From Streptomyces sp. NBC_00448 (GTDB lineage Bacteria; Actinomycetota; Actinomycetes; Streptomycetales; Streptomycetaceae), in NCBI RefSeq assembly GCF_036014115.1, contig NZ_CP107913.1:7991501-8055500 (forward strand): DNA of 64,000 nucleotides. Direction: 5' to 3'. Below the pieces are notes generated by a model, which made no database searches, had not been told where the DNA came from, and worked only from the letters and a program-made list of their open reading frames with translations. Made by a program: the position numbers and the translations under genes. Shown here piece by piece: positions 48,748-57,416 of the stretch. The stretch's first letter is position 1; each line of letters starts with the position of its first letter.

Positions 48748-50850
48748 ATGACAGCGACGACCGATGGCAGTCCAGGGACGCCAACCCACCGGACACCTTC
48801 GGCCAGTAGCGCCTCGGAGCCGGAGCCTGTTCCAGCCGGCGACACAGAGGCGGCGGCGCAGCGTGCCGTGCAGCGCGCCGCAGACCATCTCCTGGCACGG
48901 CAGCACCCTGACGGATGGTGGAAAGGCGACCTCGAAACAAACGTGACGATGGATGCCGAGGACCTGCTGCTGCGGGAGTTCCTCGGCATCCGCGACGACA
49001 GCGTCACCGCGGCCTCGGCCCGCTGGATTCGCTCCCAGCAGCGCGAGGACGGCGCCTGGGCCACCTTCCACGGTGGTCCGGGCGACGTCTCGGCCACCAT
49101 CGAGGCGTACGTCGCGCTGCGGCTGGCCGGGGACGACCCGGCCGAGGCGCACATGGCGCTGGCCGCCAAGTGGTCGCGCGGCGAGGGAGGGGTGGCCGCC
49201 AGCCGGGTCTTCACCCGGATCTGGCTCGCCCTGTTCGGCTGGTGGAGCTGGGACGACCTGCCGGAGATGCCGCCCGAGGTCATCTTCCTGCCCAAGTGGA
49301 TGCCGCTGAACATCTACTCGTTCGGCTGCTGGGCCCGGCAGACCATCGTGCCGCTCACCGTGGTCGGCGCCCACCGGCCGGTGCGCCCGGCGCCGTTCGG
49401 CATCGACGAGCTGCATGTCGATCCGGCCCGGCCCTACCCCAAGAAGCGCCGGAAGTCGATCACCAGCTGGGACGGCGTCTTCCAGCGCCTCGACCAGGTG
49501 CTGCACGTCTACCGCCGGTTCAGCCCCCGGGTGCTGCGCCGCAGCGCGATGAACGCGTGTGCCCGCTGGATCATCGAGCGCCAGGAGGCCGACGGCTGCT
49601 GGGGCGGCATTCAGCCGCCCGCCGTCTACTCGGTGATGGCCCTCCACCTGCTCGGGTACGACCTGGACCACCCGGTGGTCAAGGCCGGGCTCGACTCGCT
49701 GGATCGTTTCGCCGTATGGCCCGAGGAGGGCGTGCGGATGATCGAGGCGTGCCAGTCCCCGGTCTGGGACACCTGCCTGGCGACCATCGCGCTCGCCGAC
49801 GCCGGCGTCCCCGCCGACCACCCCGCGCTGGTCAAGGCCGCCGACTGGATGCTCGGCGAGCAGATCACCCGCCCCGGCGACTGGTCCGTGCAGCGCCCGC
49901 AACTGGCGCCGGGCGGCTGGGCGTTCGAGTTCCACAACGACAACTACCCGGACATCGACGACACCGCCGAGGTGGTGCTCGCGCTGCGCCGGATCGCCCA
50001 CCCCGACCAGGCCCGGGTGGACTCCGCGATCGACAAGGCGGTGCGCTGGAACGTCGGCATGCAGTCGAGGAACGGCGCATGGGGCGCCTTCGACGCCGAC
50101 AACACCAGCCCCTTCCCGAACCGGCTGCCGTTCTGCGACTTCGGCGAGGTGATCGACCCGCCGTCGGCCGACGTGACCGCGCATGTCGTGGAGATGCTCG
50201 CCGCGCTCGGCCTGGAGCACGACGGGCACACCCGGCGCGGCATCGACTGGCTGCTGGGGGAACAGGAGGACAGCGGCGCCTGGTTCGGCCGCTGGGGTGT
50301 CAACTACATCTACGGCACCGGGTCGGCCGTCCCCGCGCTGGCCGCGGCCGGGCTCGCCCCGGACCACCCGGCGATCCGCCGGGCCGTCGACTGGCTGCAC
50401 GAGGTGCAGAACGCCGACGGCGGCTGGGGCGAGGACCTGCGGTCCTACTCCGAGCAGGAGTGGGCCGGCCGCGGGCACTCCACTCCCTCGCAGACCGCGT
50501 GGGCGCTGATGGCGCTGCTGTCGGCCGGCGAGCGGGACACCGAGTCGGTCGAGCGCGGGGTGCGCTGGCTGGCCGACACCCAGTTGGCGGACGGCTCGTG
50601 GGATGAGCCGTACTTCACCGGCACCGGCTTCCCGCGCGACTTCTCGATCAACTACCACCTGTACCGGATGGTCTTCCCGCTGACCGCGCTCGGCCGCTAC
50701 GCCCGCTCCGAGCCCTTCGGCGCCGGCCACCCGGCGGCCTCGGCCGGCTCGTCCGCCGTGATCACGTCGGGCGGCGGCACGGCCGGCACCGGCATGCCCA
50801 GTTCCACCATCCCGAGCACCACTATCCCGAGCACCGGAAAGGGGGCCTAG
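48748..50850 (+). CDS. shc: squalene-hopene cyclase
   Basis: A 700-residue monotopic triterpene cyclase converting squalene to hopene and hopanol. The catalytic DXDD motif is PDIDDTAE (about D402-D405). QW repeats recur, for example QHPDGWWKG, QREDGAWATFHGG, QEADGCWGG, QEDSGAWFGRWG, QNADGGWGED and QLADGSWDE. The acidic N-terminal ~35 residues and the Ser/Thr/Pro tail (SSTIPSTTIPSTGKGA) lie outside the fold. ATG 48748 has AAGGGGAAG upstream. A 99-bp gap separates it from the polyprenyl synthetase gene, so an internal promoter is possible. It is the committed step of hopanoid biosynthesis. Confidence 0.97.
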   Translation: MTATTDGSPGTPTHRTPSASSASEPEPVPAGDTEAAAQRAVQRAADHLLARQHPDGWWKGDLETNVTMDAEDLLLREFLGIRDDSVTAASARWIRSQQREDGAWATFHGGPGDVSATIEAYVALRLAGDDPAEAHMALAAKWSRGEGGVAASRVFTRIWLALFGWWSWDDLPEMPPEVIFLPKWMPLNIYSFGCWARQTIVPLTVVGAHRPVRPAPFGIDELHVDPARPYPKKRRKSITSWDGVFQRLDQVLHVYRRFSPRVLRRSAMNACARWIIERQEADGCWGGIQPPAVYSVMALHLLGYDLDHPVVKAGLDSLDRFAVWPEEGVRMIEACQSPVWDTCLATIALADAGVPADHPALVKAADWMLGEQITRPGDWSVQRPQLAPGGWAFEFHNDNYPDIDDTAEVVLALRRIAHPDQARVDSAIDKAVRWNVGMQSRNGAWGAFDADNTSPFPNRLPFCDFGEVIDPPSADVTAHVVEMLAALGLEHDGHTRRGIDWLLGEQEDSGAWFGRWGVNYIYGTGSAVPALAAAGLAPDHPAIRRAVDWLHEVQNADGGWGEDLRSYSEQEWAGRGHSTPSQTAWALMALLSAGERDTESVERGVRWLADTQLADGSWDEPYFTGTGFPRDFSINYHLYRMVFPLTALGRYARSEPFGAGHPAASAGSSAVITSGGGTAGTGMPSSTIPSTTIPSTGKGA

Positions 50851-50853
50851 TTC

Positions 50854-51471
50854 GTGGGCCGTCCCCGACCCCCGCTGACGGTGGTGTGCGCCCTGCCGAT
50901 CGAGCGCTTCGCGCTGCGCAGGGGCACCGCCAGGAATACCGCGGAGTTCCCGGTCACCGTGCTGCGCACCGGCATGGGTCCGAAGAACGCGGAGCGGGTC
51001 GTCGCCCAGGCCCTGCAGGACCCGGCGATACACGGAGGTTCCGTCCTGACCACCGGCTTCTGCGCGGGGCTCGCCCCCGGCATGCGGCCGGGCGACGTCG
51101 TCGTCTCCGACGACGGGCACGAGAGCGCGACGCTGGCCGCCGCGCTCAAGGCCGCTCTCGCGGACCGGGGCCACACCGTGCACACCGGCACACTGGCGGA
51201 ATCCGATCATGTCGTGCGGGGCGCCGAGCGCGCCGCACTCGCGGCGACAGGTGCCATCGCCGTGGACATGGAGTCGGCCGCGATGCGCCGCGCCGCTCTC
51301 GCCGAGGGGGCGCACCGCATCGCGGCGGCCCGCGTCGTCGTCGACACGCCCGAGTTCGAACTCGTCCGTGTCGGAACGCTTCGCACCGGGATCATCGCAT
51401 TCCGAGTGCTCAGAGATCTTGTTCCCGCCTTTCTCGATTGGCACCGCACTACCGCGCTCCCCTGGAGGTGA
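50854..51471 (+). CDS. hpnG: adenosylhopane nucleosidase/phosphorylase HpnG
   Basis: A 205-residue nucleoside-phosphorylase-like protein. The core shows TVVCALPIERFALRRG at the start, LRTGMGPKNAERVV (about 34-47), GFCAGLAPGMRPGDVVVSD (about 68-86), and the nucleoside-binding AVDMESAAMRRAAL (about 128-141). It removes adenine from adenosylhopane (made by HpnH) to give ribosylhopane. The start is GTG 50854 three bases after the shc stop; its ribosome-binding site (GGGGG) overlaps the end of shc. hpnH begins 5 bases after its stop. Confidence 0.88.
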   Translation: MGRPRPPLTVVCALPIERFALRRGTARNTAEFPVTVLRTGMGPKNAERVVAQALQDPAIHGGSVLTTGFCAGLAPGMRPGDVVVSDDGHESATLAAALKAALADRGHTVHTGTLAESDHVVRGAERAALAATGAIAVDMESAAMRRAALAEGAHRIAAARVVVDTPEFELVRVGTLRTGIIAFRVLRDLVPAFLDWHRTTALPWR

Positions 51472-51476
51472 GCTAG

Positions 51477-52505
51477 ATGGCCATGCCGCTCCGTCAGACC
51501 GTCCGCGTCGCGTCATACCTCTTTGAACAGAAAATGGTTAGGCGTCGCGAAAAGTTCCCGCTGATCGTCGAACTCGAACCGCTCTTCGCCTGCAACCTCA
51601 AATGCGAGGGCTGTGGCAAGATCCAACACCCGGCCGGGGTGCTGAAGCAGCGCATGCCGGTCGCCCAGGCGGTCGGGGCGGTGCTGGAGTCGGGTGCGCC
51701 GATGGTCTCCATCGCGGGTGGCGAGCCGCTCATGCACCCCCAGATCGACGAGATCGTCCGCCAGCTCGTCGCCCGTAAGAAATACGTATTCCTCTGCACC
51801 AACGCCCTGCTCATGCGCAAGAAGATGGACAAGTTCACACCGTCCCCTTACTTCGCGTTTACCGTTCACATTGACGGCCTGCGCGAGCGGCACGACGAAT
51901 CGGTGGCCAAGGAAGGCACCTTCGACGAGGCCGTGGAGGCGATCAAGGAGGCCAAGCGGCGCGGCTTCCGGGTGACCACCAACTCCACCTTCTTCAACAC
52001 GGACACCCCGCAGACGATCGTCGAGGTGCTCAACTTCCTCAACGACGACCTGCAGGTCGACGAGATGATGCTGTCGCCCGCGTTCGCGTACGAGAAGGCG
52101 CCCGACCAGGACCACTTCCTCGGCGTCGAGCAGACCCGTGAGCTGTTCCGCAAGGCGTTCGGCGACGGCAACCGCAAGAAGTGGCGGCTCAACCACAGCC
52201 CGCTCTTCCTGGACTTCCTGGAGGGCAAGGCGGACTTCCCCTGCACCGCGTGGGCGATCCCCAACTATTCGCTCTTCGGCTGGCAGCGCCCCTGCTACCT
52301 GATGAGCGACGGCTACGTGGCGACGTACCAGAAGCTGATCGACGAGACCGACTGGGACAAGTACGGCCGCGGCAAGGACGAGCGCTGCGACAACTGCATG
52401 GCCCACTGCGGCTACGAGCCCACGGCCGTGCTGGCCACCATGGGCTCGCTGAAGGAGTCCATCCGCGCCGCCCGGGAGACCGTCGCGTCCAACCGCGCGA
52501 AGTGA
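51477..52505 (+). CDS. hpnH: adenosylhopane synthase HpnH (radical SAM)
   Basis: A 342-residue radical SAM enzyme that adds a 5'-deoxyadenosyl radical to diploptene, forming adenosylhopane. The [4Fe-4S] motif is CNLKCEGC (C39, C43, C46), followed by SIAGGEPLMHP (about 80-90) for SAM binding. The C-terminal part has a further Cys cluster (DERCDNCMAHCGYEP, about 301-315). ATG 51477 has GGAGGTGAG upstream, overlapping the hpnG stop. In the S. coelicolor order I recall, ispG should follow; here a perfect hairpin and dxs follow. Confidence 0.96.
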   Translation: MAMPLRQTVRVASYLFEQKMVRRREKFPLIVELEPLFACNLKCEGCGKIQHPAGVLKQRMPVAQAVGAVLESGAPMVSIAGGEPLMHPQIDEIVRQLVARKKYVFLCTNALLMRKKMDKFTPSPYFAFTVHIDGLRERHDESVAKEGTFDEAVEAIKEAKRRGFRVTTNSTFFNTDTPQTIVEVLNFLNDDLQVDEMMLSPAFAYEKAPDQDHFLGVEQTRELFRKAFGDGNRKKWRLNHSPLFLDFLEGKADFPCTAWAIPNYSLFGWQRPCYLMSDGYVATYQKLIDETDWDKYGRGKDERCDNCMAHCGYEPTAVLATMGSLKESIRAARETVASNRAK

Positions 52506-52518
52506 CCTCCTGGTGAAA

Positions 52519-52571
52519 GCGGGTACGAGCCACCGGCGACGGCATGGGCCGCGCCGGTGGCTCGTACCCGC
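52519..52571. terminator. perfect 20-bp-arm stem-loop between hpnH and dxs
   Basis: GCGGGTACGAGCCACCGGCG (52519-52538) and its exact complement (52552-52571) enclose a 13-nt loop, 14 bases after the hpnH stop and 64 bases before dxs. It may terminate or attenuate hpnH transcription or act as an RNA-processing or stability element. There is no U-run. Confidence 0.75.
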
Positions 52572-52634
52572 ACTGCCACCGGCCGGTCAGCGGCCGGCGA
52601 TCCACCGCAATCCCGGCAGGAACGAGGTCCACAC

Positions 52635-54752
52635 ATGTCGATGCTGGAGAACATCAAAGGCCCGCGCGACCTGAAGGCACTGCCCGACGGCCGGCTGGAC
52701 GAACTCGCCGCCGACATCCGCCACTTCCTCGTCGACGCGGTCGCCAGGACCGGCGGCCATCTCGGCCCCAACCTCGGCGTGGTGGAGCTGACGATCGCGC
52801 TGCACCGCGTCTTCGACTCACCCGCCGACCGCATCCTGTGGGACACCGGCCACCAGTCCTACGTGCACAAGCTGCTCACCGGCCGGCAGGACTTCTCCAA
52901 ACTCCGCACCAAGGGCGGCCTGTCCGGCTACCCGTCCCGTGCCGAGTCCGAGCACGACGTGATCGAGAACAGCCACGCCTCCACCGTGCTCGGCTGGGCC
53001 GACGGCCTCGCCAAGGCCAACGAGCTGCGCGGCAGCGACGACCGCGTGGTCGCGGTCATCGGCGACGGCGCGCTCACCGGCGGCATGGCCTGGGAGGCGC
53101 TGAACAACGTCGCCGCCGCCCGGGACCGCCCCCTGATCATCGTCGTCAACGACAACGAGCGCTCCTACGGCCCCACCATCGGCGGCCTGGCCAACCACCT
53201 CGCCACCCTGCGCACCACCGACGGCTACGAGCGCTTCCTGTCCTGGGGCAAGCAGCTCCTGCAGCAGACGCCGGTGATCGGCCAGCCGCTCTACGAGTCG
53301 CTGCACGGCGCCAAGAAGGGCTTCAAGGACGCCTTCGCGCCGCAGGGCATGTTCGAGGACCTGGGGCTGAAGTACCTCGGCCCGATCGACGGCCACGACA
53401 TCGCCGCGGTGGAGTCCGCGCTGCGCCGCGCCCGCCGCTTCCACGGCCCGGTCCTGGTGCACTGCCTCACCGAGAAGGGCCGCGGGTACGCCGCCGCCGA
53501 GCAGGACGAGGCGGACCACTTCCACACCGTCGGCGCCATGGACCCGCTCACCTGCCGGCCGCTGGCCCCGTCCCGGGGCCCGTCGTGGACCTCGGTGTTC
53601 GGCGAGGAGCTGGTGGCCATCGGCGCCGAGCGCCCCGACGTGGTCGCCATCACGGCGGCCATGCTCCAGCCGGTGGGCCTGGCGAAGTTCGCCGCGGCCT
53701 ACCCGCACCGCGTCTTCGACGTCGGGATCGCCGAGCAGCACGCCGCGACCTCGGCCGCGGGCCTGGCCACCGGCGGCCTGCACCCGGTCGTCGCGGTCTA
53801 CGCGACCTTCCTCAACCGCGCCTTCGACCAGGTGCTGATGGACGTCGCGCTGCACAAGTGCGGCGTCACCTTCGTGCTGGACCGGGCCGGGGTGACCGGG
53901 GTGGACGGCGCCTCGCACAACGGCATGTGGGACATGTCGATCCTCCAGGTGGTGCCCGGGCTGCGGATCGCCGCGCCGCGCGACGCGGACCAGTTGCGCG
54001 CGCAGTTGCGGGAGGCGGTCGCGGTGGACGACGCGCCCACCGTGGTGCGGTTCCCGAAGGAGACCGCGGGGGAGGAGGTGCCCGCGCTCGACCGGATCGG
54101 CGGCGTGGACATCCTGCACCGGCCGGCCGCGGGCCTGCGGCCCGACGTGCTGCTGGTCTCCGTCGGCGCGCTGGCCGGCACCTGCCTGTCGGTCGCCGAA
54201 CTGCTCGCCGGGCGCGGCATCGGCGTCACCGTGGTCGATCCGCGCTGGGTCAAGCCGGTCGACCCCGCCCTGGCCGAACTCGCCGCCGGGCACCGGATGG
54301 TGGCCGTCGTCGAGGACAACGGCCGTGCCGCGGGGGTCGGTTCGGCGATCGCCCAGGCGCTGCGCGACGCGTCCGTCGACGTGCCGCTGCGCGACTTCGG
54401 CATCCCTCCGCAGTTCCTCGCGCACGCCAAGCGGGACGAGGTGCTGGCGGACATCGGGCTGACCCCGGCGGAGATCGCCGGGTCGGTGGGTGCATCGTTC
54501 CTGCGGCTGGCCGCGCGCACCGAGCCGGGGGCGGTGACGGAGAGCGGCACGGCGGCGTCAGCGGCGGCCGGCGCCGTACCCGGAACCGCGGCAGGCCCCC
54601 GCGCCGTACCCGGGCGCGCGGCGGGAACCACTGCCAAGGACGCGGGCAGGACCGTCCCCGGGCAGGCCGACCCGGCCGGTTCCGACACCGCGAGACCGGC
54701 GCATACTTCGGGTGGCAGCACCCCACGCACGCGAGGAGCAGGTGAACGATGA
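52635..54752 (+). CDS. dxs: 1-deoxy-D-xylulose-5-phosphate synthase
   Basis: A 705-residue thiamine-diphosphate enzyme, first step of the MEP pathway. N-terminal features are GGHLGPNLGVVELTIALH, the ThDP motif GDGALTGGMAWEALNN (about 140-155) and YLGPIDGHD. The pyrimidine-domain active-site Glu lies in DVGIAEQHAAT (about 368), and the transketolase C-domain begins near VDILHRPAAGLRPDVLLVS. About 75 residues beyond the normal end form an Ala/Pro/Gly/Thr-rich tail with VPG-type repeats. ATG 52635 is used; ATG 52641 is an alternative. It supplies IPP precursors for the operon. Its stop overlaps the hpnO start. Confidence 0.96.
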   Translation: MSMLENIKGPRDLKALPDGRLDELAADIRHFLVDAVARTGGHLGPNLGVVELTIALHRVFDSPADRILWDTGHQSYVHKLLTGRQDFSKLRTKGGLSGYPSRAESEHDVIENSHASTVLGWADGLAKANELRGSDDRVVAVIGDGALTGGMAWEALNNVAAARDRPLIIVVNDNERSYGPTIGGLANHLATLRTTDGYERFLSWGKQLLQQTPVIGQPLYESLHGAKKGFKDAFAPQGMFEDLGLKYLGPIDGHDIAAVESALRRARRFHGPVLVHCLTEKGRGYAAAEQDEADHFHTVGAMDPLTCRPLAPSRGPSWTSVFGEELVAIGAERPDVVAITAAMLQPVGLAKFAAAYPHRVFDVGIAEQHAATSAAGLATGGLHPVVAVYATFLNRAFDQVLMDVALHKCGVTFVLDRAGVTGVDGASHNGMWDMSILQVVPGLRIAAPRDADQLRAQLREAVAVDDAPTVVRFPKETAGEEVPALDRIGGVDILHRPAAGLRPDVLLVSVGALAGTCLSVAELLAGRGIGVTVVDPRWVKPVDPALAELAAGHRMVAVVEDNGRAAGVGSAIAQALRDASVDVPLRDFGIPPQFLAHAKRDEVLADIGLTPAEIAGSVGASFLRLAARTEPGAVTESGTAASAAAGAVPGTAAGPRAVPGRAAGTTAKDAGRTVPGQADPAGSDTARPAHTSGGSTPRTRGAGER

Positions 54753-56185
54753 CATCGTCCGACCCGATGCCGGACCCGGACAGCGCGGTTCCCGGTGCGC
54801 AGCCGAAGGGGTTCGACCTGGGCACCCTGCTCGCGGAGCGGGGCGGTGAGCGGTACGAGCTGCACACCAAGCACCTGAACCACCAACTGCCGCGGATGCT
54901 GCGCACCATCGGCTTCGACAAGTACTACGAGCGGGCCGAGGGCGCGCACTTCTGGGACGCCGAGGGCAACGACTACCTGGACATGCTCGCCGGCTTCGGC
55001 GTGATGGGCGTCGGCCGCCACCACCCGGTGGTCCGCAAGGCGCTGCACGACGTGCTGGACGCGGGGCTGCCGGACCTGACCCGGTTCGACTGCCAGCCGC
55101 TGCCCGGGCTGCTCGCCGAGAAGCTGCTCGCCCACACCCCGCACCTGGACCGGGTGTTCTTCGGCAACAGCGGCACCGAGGCGGTGGAGACCGCGCTGAA
55201 GTTCGCCCGGTACGCCACGGGTAAGCCCCGGGTGCTGTACTGCAAGCACTCCTTCCACGGCCTGACCACCGGCTCGCTGTCGGTCAACGGGGAGGAGGGC
55301 TTCCAGGACGGCTTCGCGCCCCTGCTGCCCGACACCGAGGTCGAGGTCGGCGACCTCGACGCGCTGGCCCGCGAACTCAAGCGCGGCGACGTGGCGGCGA
55401 TGATCGTCGAGCCCATCCAGGGCCACGGCGTGCACATCCCCCCGGCCGGCTACCTGCGCTCCGCCCAGTCGCTGCTGCGCGCGCACAAGGCGCTGCTGAT
55501 CTGCGACGAGGTGCAGACCGGCATCGGCCGCACCGGCCGCTTCTACGCCTACCAGCACGAGGAGGGCGTCGAGCCCGACCTGCTCACGGTGGCGAAGACG
55601 CTCTCCGGCGGCTACGTCCCGGTGGGCGCGACCCTCGGCAAGGACTGGATCTTCAAGAAGGTCTTCTCCTCGATGGACCGGGTGCTGGTGCACTCGGCCA
55701 GTTACGGCTCCAACGCGCAGGCCATGGTGGCCGGCCTGGCCACGCTGTCGGTGGTCGAGGACGAGCAACTGGTCGAGAACTCCCGGCGGATGGGCGACCT
55801 GCTGCGCACCCGGCTGGCCGCGCTCGTCGACGAGTACGAACTGCTGAAGGACGTCCGTGGCCGCGGGCTGATGGTCGCGGTCGAGTTCGGCCGGCCCAAG
55901 TCGCTGAAGCTGCGCAGCCGTTGGACGATGCTCCAGGCCGCACGCAAGGGCCTGTTCGCCCAGATGGTGGTGGTGCCGCTGCTCCAGCGGCACCGCATCC
56001 TCACGCAGGTCTCCGGGGACCACATCGAGGTGATCAAGCTGATCCCGCCGCTCGTCGTCGACGAGGCGGACGTGGACCGCTTCGTGCAGGCGTTCACCGA
56101 GGTGATGGACGACGCGCACGGCGGGGGCGGGCTGATGTGGGACTTCGGCCGGACCCTGGTGAAGCAGGCGGTGGCCAACCGGTAG
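54749..56185 (+). CDS. hpnO: class III aminotransferase HpnO (aminobacteriohopanetriol formation)
   Basis: A 478-residue fold-type I PLP enzyme of the ornithine/acetylornithine aminotransferase subgroup. PLP-binding features are FFGNSGTEAVETALKFAR (about 140-157), the Asp in LLICDEVQTGIGRTG (about 250-264), and the Schiff-base lysine in LLTVAKTLSGGYVPVG (about K285). It aminates the oxidised side chain derived from ribosylhopane to give aminobacteriohopanetriol. A ~60-residue N-terminal extension precedes the fold. ATG 54749 overlaps the dxs stop (ATGA). It is the last gene of the hopanoid operon, followed by a hairpin at 56243. Confidence 0.9.
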   Translation: MTSSDPMPDPDSAVPGAQPKGFDLGTLLAERGGERYELHTKHLNHQLPRMLRTIGFDKYYERAEGAHFWDAEGNDYLDMLAGFGVMGVGRHHPVVRKALHDVLDAGLPDLTRFDCQPLPGLLAEKLLAHTPHLDRVFFGNSGTEAVETALKFARYATGKPRVLYCKHSFHGLTTGSLSVNGEEGFQDGFAPLLPDTEVEVGDLDALARELKRGDVAAMIVEPIQGHGVHIPPAGYLRSAQSLLRAHKALLICDEVQTGIGRTGRFYAYQHEEGVEPDLLTVAKTLSGGYVPVGATLGKDWIFKKVFSSMDRVLVHSASYGSNAQAMVAGLATLSVVEDEQLVENSRRMGDLLRTRLAALVDEYELLKDVRGRGLMVAVEFGRPKSLKLRSRWTMLQAARKGLFAQMVVVPLLQRHRILTQVSGDHIEVIKLIPPLVVDEADVDRFVQAFTEVMDDAHGGGGLMWDFGRTLVKQAVANR

Positions 56186-56242
56186 GCGGCTGCCCCGGCC
56201 CGGCGTCGTCACGGACCCGCGTCGTCACGACCCGCACCGCTT

Positions 56243-56280
56243 CCACCCCGCGCCGCCCGGTGTCGGGCGCCGCGGGGTGG
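56243..56280. terminator. hopanoid operon terminator
   Basis: CCACCCCGCG (56243-56252) pairs with CGCGGGGTGG (56271-56280), with additional CGCCC/GGGCG pairing inside. It lies between the convergent hpnO and phosphatase genes and can serve both. Confidence 0.75.
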
Positions 56281-56299
56281 CGGTCCGGCGGGAGGCCGG

Positions 56300-57184
56300 T
56301 CAGTCCGTGAGGAGGCGGTCCCGCAGGCGCGCGCGGGCCGCGGGGGCGAGGGCGAGACCCTCTTCGAGATAGCGGTCGACGGAGCCCCAGTGCTGCTCGA
56401 TCGTGTCGAACGCGGCCCGCAGGTACTCGATCCGGGCCTCGAAGAGCGGGTCGAGCAGCTCGCGGACGGCGGGGTCGATCGCGGTGCCGGTGCTTCCGTC
56501 GCCGCGGACCACCTTGTAGCGGCGGTGCCGGGCGTTGCTCTCCAGGTAGTCCGCCTCGATCGCGGACCGCTCCACGCCGAGCGCGAGCAGGATGATCGCC
56601 ATGGAGGTGCCGGCCCGGTCCTTGCCGGCGGCGCAGTGCAGCAGCGCGGGCACGGCGGCGCGGTCCGACGGCCCGGCCGCCGCGGTCGTCACCGGCTGCC
56701 GGCCGTCCCGCGCGTCGTCGGACGGCCCGGCGAGCAGGGCGAGCATCCGGCCGTGCTCGGAGGTGCGTTCGAGGATGAGCTTGCGGTAGGACGCCTCCAT
56801 CCGCTCCGCGCCCCTGCCGTCGCCGAGTGCGGCGTGCAGCGCGCCGAGGTCGCCGTCGCGGACGGTCCGCCAGAAGTCCGCGTTCTGCGCGGGGTCGCTG
56901 AGCGGGATGTTGATGTTGCGGGTGCCGGGCAGCGTGACGTCGGGGCCTTCGAGCGCGATGTCGTCGCCGTTGCGGAAGTCGAAGACGGTGTGCAGCCCGA
57001 GCGAGGCGAGGAAGTCCGCGTCCTGCTCGTCGGCGTGCGCGAGGTGGCCGCTGCGGAAGAGCACCCCCGGCCGTACCCGCCGGCCGTCGGCGGTGGGCAG
57101 CCCGCCCACGTCGCGGAAGTTGCGCACCCCGGTCAGCTGGGGTTCCGGGCCGGTCGCGGCGGACTGCCGCACTTCCTGCGTCAC
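56300..57184 (-). CDS. tyrosine-protein phosphatase-like protein (dual-specificity type)
   Basis: The 294-residue protein starts at GTG 57184 with AAGGAG 5 bases upstream. It begins with GVRNFRDVGGLPTADGRRVRPGVLFRSG, the hallmark N-terminus of the bacterial Y_phosphatase3/LptA-like group. The phosphate loop is LLHCAAGKDRAGTS (nucleophile C184, R190), with an upstream FDFRNGDD segment (about 69-76). A ~20-residue low-complexity insert (DDARDGRQPVTTAAAGPSD) lies just before the P-loop. Members dephosphorylate phosphotyrosine or phosphoinositides. It is divergent from the SGNH hydrolase gene and convergent to hpnO; no role in hopanoid synthesis is implied. Confidence 0.9.
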   Translation of the reverse strand: MTQEVRQSAATGPEPQLTGVRNFRDVGGLPTADGRRVRPGVLFRSGHLAHADEQDADFLASLGLHTVFDFRNGDDIALEGPDVTLPGTRNINIPLSDPAQNADFWRTVRDGDLGALHAALGDGRGAERMEASYRKLILERTSEHGRMLALLAGPSDDARDGRQPVTTAAAGPSDRAAVPALLHCAAGKDRAGTSMAIILLALGVERSAIEADYLESNARHRRYKVVRGDGSTGTAIDPAVRELLDPLFEARIEYLRAAFDTIEQHWGSVDRYLEEGLALAPAARARLRDRLLTD

Positions 57185-57416
57185 CGATGCTCCTTTTCCT
57201 CGTCCTTGCCATGTCGTGAACTGCGCCTGTCGCGGCCGCACCGCGCCACCGCCGACGATACGGCAGCGCGGGCGAAGGCGTACCGAGCGGTATGTGTCGG
57301 GCCGTATTCCGTCTGCGGGCGGTCTTCTCCGGGCCGGCCGGGTGGGATGAATCACGTGCCGTCGATCCGTCCTTACGGTCGCGTAGGTCACAGGCCGAGG
57401 AGAAAAATGGTGCGAC

